In this document: piece by piece, positions 16,477-24,268 of the stretch
Layout: every line of letters begins with the position of its first letter
Numbering within the stretch: the first letter of the stretch is position 1
Assembly: GCF_008806345.1 (NCBI RefSeq)
Contig: NZ_VZZJ01000015.1
Location: 84,021-132,214, forward strand
DNA length: 48,194 nt
Direction of reading: 5' to 3'
Source of the DNA: Methylobacterium planeticum
GTDB taxonomy: Bacteria; Pseudomonadota; Alphaproteobacteria; Rhizobiales; Beijerinckiaceae
Program-made: the position numbers and the translations under genes
Notes under the pieces: generated by a model
Databases searched by the model: none
What the model was told of the DNA's origin: nothing
Seen by the model: the letters and a program-made list of their open reading frames with translations, nothing else

Positions 16477-17651
16477 ATGCTTTTGTAAGACATTGATCTA
16501 CCGCCCCTATTTCCGGAAAAGTCCAACTTGCCCCGCGAGGGCTCCGAAAGTTGGACACTTTCTCGCTCAAAATCAATTAGGTGCATAGCCCCACCGGCAA
16601 GCCGCTTCTGCTCAGCCTTGCGGGTGTAGTGCTCGGCCATCTTCGACGTACGCCAGCCGAACATCGCCATCAATTGCCGCTCCGTGGCGCCGTTCTCGGC
16701 CGCGAGCGTTGCGCCCGCTTTGCGCAGCCCATGGGACGAGCAGTGGGGCAGTCCAGCCTCCTTGCACCAGTCCTTCATCTTGTTGCCGAAGCCGTTCGAG
16801 GTGAACGGCTGACCGCGTTCAGTGACAAGAAACGTCAGATGGGTGCTCGGGCAGGCATCGATGGCCGCTCGCAGGACCGGGAGGAGGGGAACCTCCAGCG
16901 TCATAGGCTTCGAGTTCCGACCCTTGTGCTGAGTGTAGCGCAGCCAGGAGCCCTGTAAGTGCTGGCGCCCGAAGAGCACCACGTCGGAGCGGCGTCCGCC
17001 TGCGAACAGGAGCAGACACATGGCCAAGTAGGCCTTCGAGCCGAGTGGATGCCGGTCGATGAACTGACGTACCTCCGAGATTGTCCAAGTGTGGAAGCCC
17101 TCTGAGGCTGTCGAGATGTAGGCGACGTCGCGTGCCGGGTTGTGCGGGGCCAGATCCACGTCGGGCTTCACAGCCCATTTGAACACGGCCCGCACTGCCT
17201 TCATGCGGTTATTGGCACCATCGGGTTTATCCGCTTTGCGGTCTCGCAGAATGCGGACCGCGGCAGGTGTCATCCGCGAGAGCGGGAAGTCAGCGAACAC
17301 AGTCGAGGCGCCTGGCTTGGTCGGCTCGTCGTACGTGCTTTCCAAGAGCGAGCGGCGGCGGCGCTGCGTGACGGCATCGAGGCGCTTGAATTCACCCGAG
17401 CCGATGTACTGCTGGCAAAGCCATTTCCAGCTGTCAGGCGTGGTGCGGCGCTGGTCACGAGCGGGCGCCGCCGGAGAACCTTCCAGAGCGGCGTGATATG
17501 CGCCCATGAACAGCTCGGTCCAAGGGATGCCCTCCAGCTTAACCTTCTTCTGTCCCTTCCGACGCAGATAGATGCGAACGATCCCGTAGCGATCGACATC
17601 CTCAACGCAGAATTTCGGGAGCCGGCGGGCCATGTCGGCGTCGAACCTCAT
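16425..17651 (-). CDS. int: Tyrosine recombinase (integrase) of the tRNA-Leu element
   Basis: Catalyses site-specific integration and excision at the tRNA-Leu 3' end. 408 residues from the ATG that overlaps the stop of the upstream excisionase-like gene (ATGA). An Arm/SAM-like N-terminal half is followed by the catalytic domain: Arg220 in FAGGRRSDV, His307 and Arg310 in SSHGLRKAGAT, Trp333 in FGWRTS replacing the second His, and nucleophile Tyr342 in EHYTRKA. After the tyrosine comes a tail of about 65 residues, of which the last 16 (from GAQERTRTF) are read from the antisense strand of the tRNA gene. This placement is typical of islands in tRNA genes and ties the integrase to this attachment site. 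Confidence 0.93.
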   Translation of the reverse strand: MRFDADMARRLPKFCVEDVDRYGIVRIYLRRKGQKKVKLEGIPWTELFMGAYHAALEGSPAAPARDQRRTTPDSWKWLCQQYIGSGEFKRLDAVTQRRRRSLLESTYDEPTKPGASTVFADFPLSRMTPAAVRILRDRKADKPDGANNRMKAVRAVFKWAVKPDVDLAPHNPARDVAYISTASEGFHTWTISEVRQFIDRHPLGSKAYLAMCLLLFAGGRRSDVVLFGRQHLQGSWLRYTQHKGRNSKPMTLEVPLLPVLRAAIDACPSTHLTFLVTERGQPFTSNGFGNKMKDWCKEAGLPHCSSHGLRKAGATLAAENGATERQLMAMFGWRTSKMAEHYTRKAEQKRLAGGAMHLIDFERESVQLSEPSRGKLDFSGNRGGRSMSYKSIGAQERTRTFTSCETGT

Positions 17652-17920
17652 GTGGCGAGGTCTCCCCACGCATCGTGCGTGACGTCCCTAGACGCGCCAT
17701 CGCTCTCATCGGGCAGTGCCGCGAAGGCTGCGTCAAGTCTGATGCGATCCCACACCGTGCGGGCGTTGATCCGCTTCGGCGGCGGCATCCGCCGATCCCT
17801 GATCATCGTGTCGAAGAGGGACGGGGACACGCCGATGTAGGCCGCGGCTTCCTCACGCGAGAGACCACGCGGCGGAAGGGACACGGGCAACAGGTCGGCG
17901 AGGCGGCGAGCGGCTTTCAT
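17648..17920 (-). CDS. Helix-turn-helix DNA-binding protein, probable excisionase
   Basis: 90 residues with an AlpA/MerR-like winged HTH: GLSREEAAAYIGVSPSLFDTMIRDRRMPPPKRINARTVWDR at about residues 19-58. Such proteins act as excisionases or regulators of phage-type integrases. It overlaps the integrase start by four bases and its own ATG overlaps the stop of a small upstream frame, so the cluster is translated as a coupled operon. An acidic Asp-rich tail follows the DNA-binding part. The excisionase role is inferred from context. Confidence 0.82.
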   Translation of the reverse strand: MKAARRLADLLPVSLPPRGLSREEAAAYIGVSPSLFDTMIRDRRMPPPKRINARTVWDRIRLDAAFAALPDESDGASRDVTHDAWGDLAT

Positions 17921-18156
17921 CGGCCGACCTCGGCGAGCGTGACACGCCCGTTTGGCGTGACATTTCTAAAATCGACCCAAACGACCGTGACGACGAAATC
18001 AGCCCGCGTGACAGGCGTGACACGAAAGCCCCCTACTACGTAGGGGGGCTTTCCGATGTCACGGCAAATGTCACGGCCAGCGGGGGCGTGACAGGCGTGA
18101 CATTGACCCTTTGTCACGGGTGTCACAGCTGTCACGGTCAGGCCACCCATAGCCAT
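17917..18156 (-). CDS. Doubtful small frame across the GTGACA array
   Basis: This frame reads through the GTGACA repeats, giving Val-Thr-Pro-Val-Thr segments (VTAVTPVTKG, RVTPVTRADF), and ends in an ATGA overlap with the excisionase-like gene. The overlap argues for translation, but the composition follows directly from the DNA repeats and the frame begins inside the upstream ATPase gene. An earlier ATG at 18201 also exists. The DNA itself, not the peptide, may be the functional element. Confidence 0.3.
   Translation of the reverse strand: MAMGGLTVTAVTPVTKGQCHACHAPAGRDICRDIGKPPYVVGGFRVTPVTRADFVVTVVWVDFRNVTPNGRVTLAEVGR
17939..18135. repeat. Array of GTGACA/TGTCAC words
   Basis: About a dozen copies of the hexamer GTGACA or its complement lie within 200 bases. 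Many are paired as GTGACAggcGTGACA (18008-18022 and 18087-18101) or as TGTCACgggTGTCAC (18113-18126). Copies switch orientation around a central hairpin. The array lies directly after the RepA-like ATPase gene. It could be an iteron-type replication origin or a recombinase/excisionase binding array. Confidence 0.75.
18024..18053. other. Strong hairpin inside the GTGACA array
   Basis: GAAAGCCCCC pairs with GGGGGCTTTC around a TACTACGTA-type tip, with one extra G on the 3' arm. There is no T run on either side, so it does not look like a normal terminator. Its place at the middle of the repeat array next to a helicase-like gene is compatible with an origin structure. Confidence 0.6.
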
Positions 18157-19358
18157 TCCTCCCCACCCCAGAACCCGGACCGGAAGCCGTGCTGAGAACA
18201 CGCAGCGAGCGCCCGCTTCAGAGCCTGCCGGGTCGTGGCCGCAGCCTTCTCGGGCTCCACGTCGCCCGTGACGTAGCGGCGTCGGAATTCGGGCCTCAGC
18301 TGCTCGACGGTGACTGCACGCACCAAAGGGCCGTCGCCCATGACGCTGACCTCACGGCCGAGCGCGATGACCTCGGCGAAGGCCTCCTTGAGCGCGAGGA
18401 TCGGCAGGGGATCCTTCTTCGGGCGTTTCGTCAGGACAGGGGAGAGGACGTCCAGCGCCGGGTCGATGACACAGGCGCCGACTGGGTCGCCGTCATCGTC
18501 CTCACCGAACTGGATGAAGCGCAGGGAGAAGCCAGCAATCGGACCTTCCTCGCCGAAGCGTGTTTTCGCCAGGGCGAGTGAGCGGTTGGCCACTTCGCCC
18601 GTGACTTGGTTCCGGTCGGCCAGGACGCTGATCACCGCATCCGCGCCCGCCCGGTATGCTGAGGATCCCCGAAGGCCCGTCTCGTCGTTCTTGCCGTAGT
18701 GGTGTACTGGTAGGACGGCAGCGCCTATGGGATCGCCAATGAGACGCATGTGGCGGAGAGCCTGTTGCGCCTCGGCGGCATCGTTCTCGTCCTTCATCGC
18801 GAAGGCTGCAGCCAAGGTGTCGATGATGATGAGGCCAAGGCGGACGCCGTGGACCTTCAGCATTCGATCCGCGACCGCCTGGATTTTCGGCTGCAGAGCC
18901 TTCACCTCGTCGGCGTCAGACAAGCTGGGAACCGCTGCCAACCAAGCAATCGGCAGCGATTGGCCTTGAGCCCGGCTCCGCCGAGCGGCCTCGATGCGCG
19001 ACGAAAGAGTGCCCGCCCCCTCCGCTGCCAGGATGAGCGTGCCGACGCTCTCGACCATGCGGTGGCCGAAGAAGGGCTCGCCGAGCGCTGCTGAGACAGC
19101 GAGGTCAACGACAATGAAGGTTTTGCCGGCGCCCGATTGGCCGCCGACCATGGTGATGCCCTCGGCTGGGACGACGCCCTTGACGAGGTAGCGTGGCGGA
19201 TCCGTAGCTTCGTCACCGTCGAACACGAAGCCGGAAAGGAGGCGTTGAGTCTCAGCCTGACACTTTACGGCGTCGGCCAGCGCATCGTCCATCGGCGTCC
19301 AGTCTGATGAGTGCAGACGGGCTTCCTCGGCCGCAAATGGATCATCTCTCAAACCCAT
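18138..19358 (-). CDS. RepA-like AAA family ATPase (AAA_25, RecA-fold helicase)
   Basis: Probable replicative helicase or initiator of the element. 406 residues with Walker A GQSGAGKT at 73-80, the AAEGAG sensor stretch near 111, Walker B LGLIIIDTLAAAF with Asp180, and VLPVHHYGKNDETGLRGSSAYRAGADAV, the RSF1010 RepA/DnaB-like motif with the conserved Arg/Gly-Ser-Ser block. A C-terminal domain of unknown type begins near 330. It overlaps the gene upstream by 10 bases. Such ATPases are common in temperate phages and satellites of alphaproteobacteria. Codon and base composition is less GC-rich than the chromosomal genes to the left. Confidence 0.82.
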   Translation of the reverse strand: MGLRDDPFAAEEARLHSSDWTPMDDALADAVKCQAETQRLLSGFVFDGDEATDPPRYLVKGVVPAEGITMVGGQSGAGKTFIVVDLAVSAALGEPFFGHRMVESVGTLILAAEGAGTLSSRIEAARRSRAQGQSLPIAWLAAVPSLSDADEVKALQPKIQAVADRMLKVHGVRLGLIIIDTLAAAFAMKDENDAAEAQQALRHMRLIGDPIGAAVLPVHHYGKNDETGLRGSSAYRAGADAVISVLADRNQVTGEVANRSLALAKTRFGEEGPIAGFSLRFIQFGEDDDGDPVGACVIDPALDVLSPVLTKRPKKDPLPILALKEAFAEVIALGREVSVMGDGPLVRAVTVEQLRPEFRRRYVTGDVEPEKAAATTRQALKRALAACSQHGFRSGFWGGEEWLWVA

Positions 19359-19657
19359 TCGGCGGCCCTCCCGGCTTTCTCCTCCCGCATCGGCGGACGA
19401 GCGGTAGCCTGCTGTCGCTCGCGTTGGTGGGTCTTCTGCTCGTCGAGATCCGCGCAGAGGCTCAGGACATGTCGCATCTCGATAGTCATCAGCCGCAGCG
19501 TGCGTGTAAGGCCGAAATCGTCGCGCAGAGATGCGTATTCGCCTGCCATCTGAGCGCGCATGGCGAGGGTCGCCGCCGTGTCGGCGATCTCAGCGCGCCA
19601 CATATCGAGATCCCCGAAGGGGATCTCGCTTGTCGTGGGGATTGAGGAGCAGGTCAT
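19349..19657 (-). CDS. Hypothetical protein of the early operon
   Basis: 102 residues, unrecognised. It is mostly helical, with TAATLAMRAQMAGEYASLRDDFGL and LRLMTIEMRHVLSLCADLDEQK, and a basic Gln/Arg-rich end. No signal peptide or membrane segment is seen. It overlaps the ATPase gene by 10 bases and the previous gene by ATGA, so it is co-translated with them. It may be a small replication or regulatory accessory of the element. Confidence 0.65.
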   Translation of the reverse strand: MTCSSIPTTSEIPFGDLDMWRAEIADTAATLAMRAQMAGEYASLRDDFGLTRTLRLMTIEMRHVLSLCADLDEQKTHQRERQQATARPPMREEKAGRAAEWV

Positions 19658-19887
19658 AGGCCGCTCCCCTCACGCTCGATGGCCTGCAACCCTGCGATCA
19701 GCTCGCCGAGCCGAAAGCGAGAGATGCAGACCCCATTGCGGGTCGGGACCGGCTCACCCCCGGATGAGTGAAGGAGCGCAAAAGTCCTGATGTCCACGAA
19801 GGCCGCGCCGTGATGCTCGGCAAGGCGAACTCGGATCTCCTCCGAGTTGCCCTTGCGGATGCTGCAATAGGTGCGTGGCTCGCTCAC
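19654..19887 (-). CDS. PC4-like (transcriptional coactivator p15 family) single-strand DNA-binding protein
   Basis: 77 residues. Beta-rich stretches EEIRVRLAEHHGAAFVDIRTF, PVPTRNGVCISRFRLGELIAGLQAIE follow the PC4 pattern: strand, Gly turn, hydrophobic Asp-Ile-Arg strand, a P-T-x-x-G-(V/I)-x-(I/L)-S turn, then an amphipathic helix. PC4 dimers bind single-stranded DNA; phage and bacterial versions are thought to aid replication or transcription. The start is GTG, overlapping the stop of the gene upstream (GTGA), and the stop overlaps the next start (ATGA). The fold assignment comes from motif memory and would need a profile search. Confidence 0.6.
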   Translation of the reverse strand: MSEPRTYCSIRKGNSEEIRVRLAEHHGAAFVDIRTFALLHSSGGEPVPTRNGVCISRFRLGELIAGLQAIEREGSGL

Positions 19888-20090
19888 GGCCGAGCCCTCC
19901 AGCAGTCAATCCGTGGGAAGGCGAGTTCAGCCACAGCTGCAGCTGCGGCGGCCGACAACCCGTAACGGTGACGAAGGTGATGTTTTTGGTAGAAATCCGG
20001 GTCGCGAAGCGCTATCTGGAGGATGTCAGCTGCCGAGCAGACATTCGATCCAGAAGCCTTCGCCATGCCACTGGCGGGGGCTTCTTCCAT
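19884..20090 (-). CDS. Hypothetical small protein of the early operon
   Basis: 68 residues from the first ATG, or 60 from MAKASGS. Unrecognised; contains CSAADILQIALRDPDFYQKHHLRHR, a charged helix and an Ala run. Its stop overlaps the GTG of the PC4-like gene, which is the main reason to believe it. It lies 48 bases downstream of the HTH regulator gene. Confidence 0.5.
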   Translation of the reverse strand: MEEAPASGMAKASGSNVCSAADILQIALRDPDFYQKHHLRHRYGLSAAAAAAVAELAFPRIDCWRARP

Positions 20091-20138
20091 TTGTGCTTGT
20101 CCTTTTTCAGGGGTGAGCGATCCGCATTCACTGGCGGA

Positions 20139-20348
20139 TCAAGCAGCGGCTACGCTCGGGGTCGAAAGCCCGAGCATTTCGCGCAGCTTTGCACTCGGCA
20201 CCCGATACTGGCCGCCGATTTTGATGGACGGGATGTCCCCGGCCTCACGCGCCTTGTAGGCGGCGTTCTTCCCAATCCCGAGAATTCGGCCGGCGAGCAC
20301 CACATCGACAGTGGGCTGGGTCAGAACCTGCATGACGTCATTGCTCAT
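20139..20348 (-). CDS. Helix-turn-helix (excisionase-family) regulator
   Basis: 69 residues, almost entirely one winged HTH: TVDVVLAGRILGIGKNAAYKAREAGDIPSIKIGGQYRVPSAKLREML. The ILGIGKNAAYKARE helix pair and the YRVP wing are those of the AlpA/excisionase DNA-binding family. It is first in the leftward early operon and divergent from the ribbon-helix-helix gene. The two palindromes in the shared promoter region are its likely targets or those of its neighbour, so it may be the element's lysis/lysogeny-type switch or an activator of int/rep expression. Confidence 0.8.
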   Translation of the reverse strand: MSNDVMQVLTQPTVDVVLAGRILGIGKNAAYKAREAGDIPSIKIGGQYRVPSAKLREMLGLSTPSVAAA

Positions 20349-20360
20349 CGCGGTCTCTCA

Positions 20361-20451
20361 CACTTTCTCTCGGGATAGCCCGACGGAAAGTGTTGTGGAC
20401 CCAATGATGCCACCTTGTCAACTTTACCTCGGGATACTACAACCGAAAGTG
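20361..20451. promoter_or_regulatory. Two 32-bp palindromic operators in a divergent promoter
   Basis: Site 1 (20361-20392) is CACTTTC-nn-TCGGG-nTAn-CCCGA-nn-GAAAGTG, 13 of 16 base pairs symmetric. Site 2 (20420-20451) shares 24 of 32 positions, keeping ACTTT, CTCGGGATA and GAAAGTG but with a weaker right inner arm. Their centres are 59 bp apart, on the same helical face only approximately. They sit between the HTH gene (left) and the ribbon-helix-helix gene (right). Confidence 0.8.
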
Positions 20452-20472
20452 AGGGACCGATGGGGTTGAACC

Positions 20473-21198
20473 GTGACCGAAGCTGCTGCGACGCCCAAAA
20501 AGAAGATGGGGAGGCCGCCGAAAGCACCTGAGAAGGGCAGGCGCCAGAACTACACGTTCAGGATGAGTGACGCTGATCGAGACCGCGTCATCGAAGCAGC
20601 CGCTAAGTCTGGCCGCTCTATGAGCGAAGAAATTGAGTGGCGGATCACGGCCTCCCTTGTGAACGAGCGCCGTGATGCTGTTGATGCCGCAATTCTTGGC
20701 AGCCGGATCATCGCCAACATCGCGAAGGACTTGGCGCTTGCGCTCAGGCTGATCGACCCACCGACACCATTCCCGCCTTCGGGGTCCTACGAACTGGAGC
20801 GCTTAGCTTTTCTTGGGGCGGCCAAAGTCATCGCGAAGGAGCATCTGCCAGATCGCCTTCCGCTCATGGCTGCTGTTACTCGCACCGAACAGTGGGAGCG
20901 TGCCTGCTTGGAGGCGAAGCGGTCGGGACCGGAAATCGGCGGCCAAGTACTTCAGCAATCTCACTCGGCCTTTTTCAAGAGACTCGCGGCTGAAGCTGCT
21001 GCCCGTCCCGTTCCCGAAGAGCCTGACCTCAGTAGTTTCACGGGAATGGGCGGCCTGATGGGGGCAGGAGCTGAAGAACAGGCTCAACGACGGGCTACGG
21101 AGGCCGAGGTTCTGCACGAGAGTGGTCAAGATGGTGGGAATTTTGAGAACTCCACCGAAAACATCCGTATCTCGCGGGAAAATGGCGGAAAAACATAG
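20473..21198 (+). CDS. Arc/ribbon-helix-helix repressor-like protein with C-terminal extension
   Basis: 241 residues from a GTG start. A basic AT-hook-like KKKMGRPPKAPEKGRR leads into a ribbon-helix-helix: QNYTFRMSDADRDRVIEAAAKSGRSMSEEIEWRI at about 25-58, with the beta strand QNYTFRM and the SMSEE turn typical of Arc-type DNA binders. The remaining 180 residues are helical and unassigned, ending in an Asn/Glu-rich tail. It is the first gene rightward of the twin operators and divergent from the HTH gene, so a role as autorepressor of the switch is reasonable. Confidence 0.75.
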   Translation: MTEAAATPKKKMGRPPKAPEKGRRQNYTFRMSDADRDRVIEAAAKSGRSMSEEIEWRITASLVNERRDAVDAAILGSRIIANIAKDLALALRLIDPPTPFPPSGSYELERLAFLGAAKVIAKEHLPDRLPLMAAVTRTEQWERACLEAKRSGPEIGGQVLQQSHSAFFKRLAAEAAARPVPEEPDLSSFTGMGGLMGAGAEEQAQRRATEAEVLHESGQDGGNFENSTENIRISRENGGKT

Positions 21199-21297
21199 TC
21201 AAATCTGGGAAAATCTGCAATAACTTGAGACAGACACAGGCCTATCCGTAGGGGAGGGTTTGTCATACATTCATATTCTGAGCTTTGGAGCCAGAGT

Positions 21298-21504
21298 ATG
21301 GATGCGTGTGCTGTCTCTTCTTCAGCCCGCCTTGAGGCGGTCTTGTCGACGCGAGTGCCGGTCGGCTTTGGCGACGACATCCGCCTCGCTGCTCGCGCAG
21401 AGGGTGTGCGGCCCGGGACGCTGATCCGCGAGGCTATCTCGGAGCGCATTCGACAGGCCATGCGCTCTACTGATGCGGCTGCCTCCTACGGGGAGCAGCT
21501 CTGA
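21298..21504 (+). CDS. Small ribbon-helix-helix-like protein
   Basis: 68 residues. STRVPVGFGDDIRLAARAEGVRPGTLIREAISERIRQAM follows the strand-helix-turn-helix order of ribbon-helix-helix proteins, with RPGTLIREAI as second helix. Its TGA shares one base with the ATG of the 804-residue gene (TGATG), so the two are coupled. Possibly a regulator of that gene. Motif evidence only. Confidence 0.6.
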   Translation: MDACAVSSSARLEAVLSTRVPVGFGDDIRLAARAEGVRPGTLIREAISERIRQAMRSTDAAASYGEQL

Positions 21505-23918
21505 TGCCCGGTTTCTGGGAAAACGACGCGCTCGTTGAGCCTGTCACCACAGCGCGTGCCCCTGGGAAGGGCTTCTGGGAGAATGACCCTGTCGTCGACC
21601 AGCCTGCCTCAGGCGGCTTTGATGCTGGCGAGTATGCACGCTTCAAGGCCAATCGGCCGGCAGGCGGTTCGAAAGGCTTCAACTCTGCCGAGTACGAGGA
21701 GTTCAAGGCACGGACTGGTGAGCGGAAGGGCCGGCAACCGAACCCGTTTGACCAGTTCGATGACGCTCCCGCTGGCGCTCGCGGCTCGAAGCCCAACCCC
21801 TTCGATCAGTTCGACCTGCCTGCGGCCAGTGCGCCAGCGAAGGCGATGTCGGCTCTGGCGCCGTTCTTCGACAAGGGCCTGAGCACCCGAAACTCGGCTG
21901 GGCAGTGGACGCCTGAGGCTCGTGCTCGCCTCACCCGTGAGGGCATCAACCCACTCGACATCAACACGAAAGCCGAGAAGGGGCTCCTGGCCACCTATCA
22001 GGCTCAGAACGGCCAGCAGACGGGTGACGAGGCCGCCGCCATCGGTCGAGGCTTGATCAACGGCGTGCCGGTGGTCGGCCCCGCTCTGCTGGGAGGCACC
22101 AACCGCGCCGCGGCCTTTATCAGGGCCGTGCAGAACGGTACCAGCTACACCGACGAGTTGAAGAACGTCGAGGATTTCAACACCCGTACGGCCGCGGCCA
22201 ACCCTGGCTCGACCACGACCGGCGAACTCGCTGGCGGCGTGCTTGGGACGGCGCCGGCCGTGATGGCGGCACCGGCTGCCTTCGGTGCGGGCGCTGGTAG
22301 CCTGGCGCTTCGATCAGGCCTGTCTGCGGCGACCTCCGGGGTGCTTGGTGGCGCCGACGCAGCTATTCGCAGTGGTGGCGACCTAGAGCAGACTGGAGAA
22401 GGCGCTGCCCTCGGCGGTGGGCTCGGCCTCATCGCGCCTGGTGCTGGGCAGGCTCTCGGCAGCGCGATCAAGGGCGTCGCCGGGCTGGCTGCAAAGGTCA
22501 ATCCGAACGTGCCTGGCGTCGGTAACCGCGCTGCCAGAGCCCTCATGGACGACATGCGGAACTCGGGTGGAGCAGAGCCGGTTCGGGCACGCCTCGACGA
22601 ACTGGGTCCGGAAGCGATGCTGCTTGACGCCTCGCCGTCCTTCGAGGGCCGAGCGCAAAGTCTCGCTGTTCGGCCGGAAACCCGGGAGGCGATCACCGCT
22701 CCGCTGACCGAGCGGGCCCAGGGAGCGAACAGGCGCCTCACCACCGACGTGGACACGCACCTCGGGCCGAACATGGATCCTGCGGTGTTCCATGCTGAAC
22801 TGGACCGGGCCTACGACGAGGCCGTGCCGCAGCTCTACCAACGGGCGCTGTCCCGCCCGGTCACGGTCGACACCTCGGATTTGCTCGCCACCGTAGGCCG
22901 CATGGGCGAGCAGGAGAAGGGCGGCGCTCAGTCGGCCCTGCAGCGTGCCTGGGGCCTGCTGCACACGGAAGGCGATGTGCCCGGTGTCGGGTCCGCCCGC
23001 GTGCCCGACAGGCGTCCTGAGGCCCTGCACAATGCCAAGGAAGCCTTGGACGCGCAGATCGCGGCTGTTCGCAATCAGCAAGGCTCGGCAGCCCGTAGCG
23101 AGCTTCGAGCCCTCACGACGGTCCGCAGCGAGCTGAACGCCGCCCTTGAGGCCCAGGTGCCTGGGTACGCCGACGCGAACCGCATGGCTCAGAGCTTCTT
23201 CCAGCAGCGCGAAGCCTTCGATAGGGGCCAGACCCTGCTGAACGGCGGGCGTGAGGCTATGCGGCCGGCCGAGGTCGCGGAGACCACAGCAGCGTTATCG
23301 CCAGAGGCGCAGCAGGCTCAGCGGCTTGGCCTTCGAACCGAGGTCGACCGCCTTACGGGCACGCAGCTGAACGACCGCCTCGCGCTCCGCAAAGCCCTCC
23401 TTGGCGAGGGCGACTACAACCGCTCGCGGATGGGCACGGTCTTCGGTGAGGAACCCACGGCAGGGCTCGCCAGCGCTGTCGACCGTGAGGCTGCCTTCGA
23501 CGCCTCGCACCAGCGCATCGTCAACAACAGCATGACGGAGCTGCGCCGACAGGCGGCTGATGCCGTTGGAGTTCGCGATCTCTCGCCGAACAGCGGTCCA
23601 TCAGGTCTGGCCGTCGCTGGCGGGCTCGGAGGAGCGGCTGGGATTGCGGGGGCGCTCGGGCTCAAGGGTCTGAAGCTCGGCGCGGACGTCCTCGGCCGCT
23701 CAGCCGATCTGACCCGCAACAAGGAGGCAGCCCGCATCCTCACGCTGAAGGCAGGTCCGGAACGGGATGCGCTGATCGAGACGCTGACCGCCCGCCTCAC
23801 CGCGACCGATCACGGGGCGATCCCGGCCAACAAGATGGAGAACTTCGTGCGGCAGGTGCTTCAGTCCCAGAACGACCGGAGCGAGCGCAACCTTCCGTCG
23901 CCGGTCCTGGGCCAGTAG
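21504..23918 (+). CDS. Phage internal virion / DNA-ejection-like protein
   Basis: 804 residues. The N-terminus carries repeated short linear motifs: FWENDALV and FWENDPVV; FDAGEYARFK and FNSAEYEEFK; NPFDQFDD and NPFDQFDL. Such W-x-N-D-P and NPFDxF tags recur in ejection proteins of podoviruses as I recall them. A Gly/Ala-rich, probably membrane-active region covers about 235-330 (GELAGGVLGTAPAVMAAPAAFG onward). A long helical part follows, then a second Gly-rich hydrophobic patch near 695-725 (GLAVAGGLGGAAGIAGALGL). No enzyme motif is seen. The layout suggests a protein that leaves the virion and enters or crosses the host envelope. It is followed by the wall-hydrolase gene. Assignment is by architecture, not by a match to a named protein. 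Confidence 0.55.
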   Translation: MPGFWENDALVEPVTTARAPGKGFWENDPVVDQPASGGFDAGEYARFKANRPAGGSKGFNSAEYEEFKARTGERKGRQPNPFDQFDDAPAGARGSKPNPFDQFDLPAASAPAKAMSALAPFFDKGLSTRNSAGQWTPEARARLTREGINPLDINTKAEKGLLATYQAQNGQQTGDEAAAIGRGLINGVPVVGPALLGGTNRAAAFIRAVQNGTSYTDELKNVEDFNTRTAAANPGSTTTGELAGGVLGTAPAVMAAPAAFGAGAGSLALRSGLSAATSGVLGGADAAIRSGGDLEQTGEGAALGGGLGLIAPGAGQALGSAIKGVAGLAAKVNPNVPGVGNRAARALMDDMRNSGGAEPVRARLDELGPEAMLLDASPSFEGRAQSLAVRPETREAITAPLTERAQGANRRLTTDVDTHLGPNMDPAVFHAELDRAYDEAVPQLYQRALSRPVTVDTSDLLATVGRMGEQEKGGAQSALQRAWGLLHTEGDVPGVGSARVPDRRPEALHNAKEALDAQIAAVRNQQGSAARSELRALTTVRSELNAALEAQVPGYADANRMAQSFFQQREAFDRGQTLLNGGREAMRPAEVAETTAALSPEAQQAQRLGLRTEVDRLTGTQLNDRLALRKALLGEGDYNRSRMGTVFGEEPTAGLASAVDREAAFDASHQRIVNNSMTELRRQAADAVGVRDLSPNSGPSGLAVAGGLGGAAGIAGALGLKGLKLGADVLGRSADLTRNKEAARILTLKAGPERDALIETLTARLTATDHGAIPANKMENFVRQVLQSQNDRSERNLPSPVLGQ

Positions 23919-24097
23919 CCGAAGGTGTACGCGGTGCTGATCAGGGCTCCCTCGATGGCGAGCACGGCCTCGATGCCGATCTGGCTGCTCAGCCATGAGA
24001 CGCCGGGGAGCAGGGTGACTTTGAGGAGTGCCGCTGCGCCCGCCATCACGGCGGAGAAGAGCACCAGGGTTACGACGACTTGGGCAAGGCGGGACAT
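23861..24097 (-). CDS. Small membrane protein, two transmembrane segments
   Basis: 78 residues from MSRLAQVVV. Two hydrophobic segments, LAQVVVTLVLFSAVMAGAAAL and WLSSQIGIEAVLAIEGALIS, separated by a short loop; basic C-terminus. A class II holin is one possibility given the neighbouring wall hydrolase, but it is encoded on the other strand and overlaps the 3' end of the 804-residue gene by 58 bases. An upstream ATG at 24262 would add an unconvincing N-terminus. Confidence 0.5.
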   Translation of the reverse strand: MSRLAQVVVTLVLFSAVMAGAAALLKVTLLPGVSWLSSQIGIEAVLAIEGALISTAYTFGYWPRTGDGRLRSLRSFWD

Positions 24098-24268
24098 AGA
24101 TCTGAAATGGCCCCGCTTCTCACGGACACAAGAACTCTCGGCTCCTCGCAGAGGAGGGGCAGTGACCATCCTGCATCTTCGGAATGCAACATTGTTACCC
24201 CCAAATAAATCTGCGCAGTCCTTCCAGGACGGGGCGCCTTGGGTCGCTCCTCCTTCGCTCATAGCGGA

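Noticed and set aside
18024..18053. Intrinsic terminator of the ATPase operon
   Set aside because: The stem is strong but there is no T run on either side and the operon continues leftward through it into the excisionase and integrase genes.
17939..18135. CRISPR array
   Set aside because: The repeated words are 6 bases in both orientations with irregular spacing, unlike CRISPR repeats, and no cas gene is present.
23861..24097. Firm call as a phage holin
   Set aside because: Two transmembrane spans fit, but the gene is antisense to the lysis-like gene and has no holin signature, so only a membrane protein is claimed.
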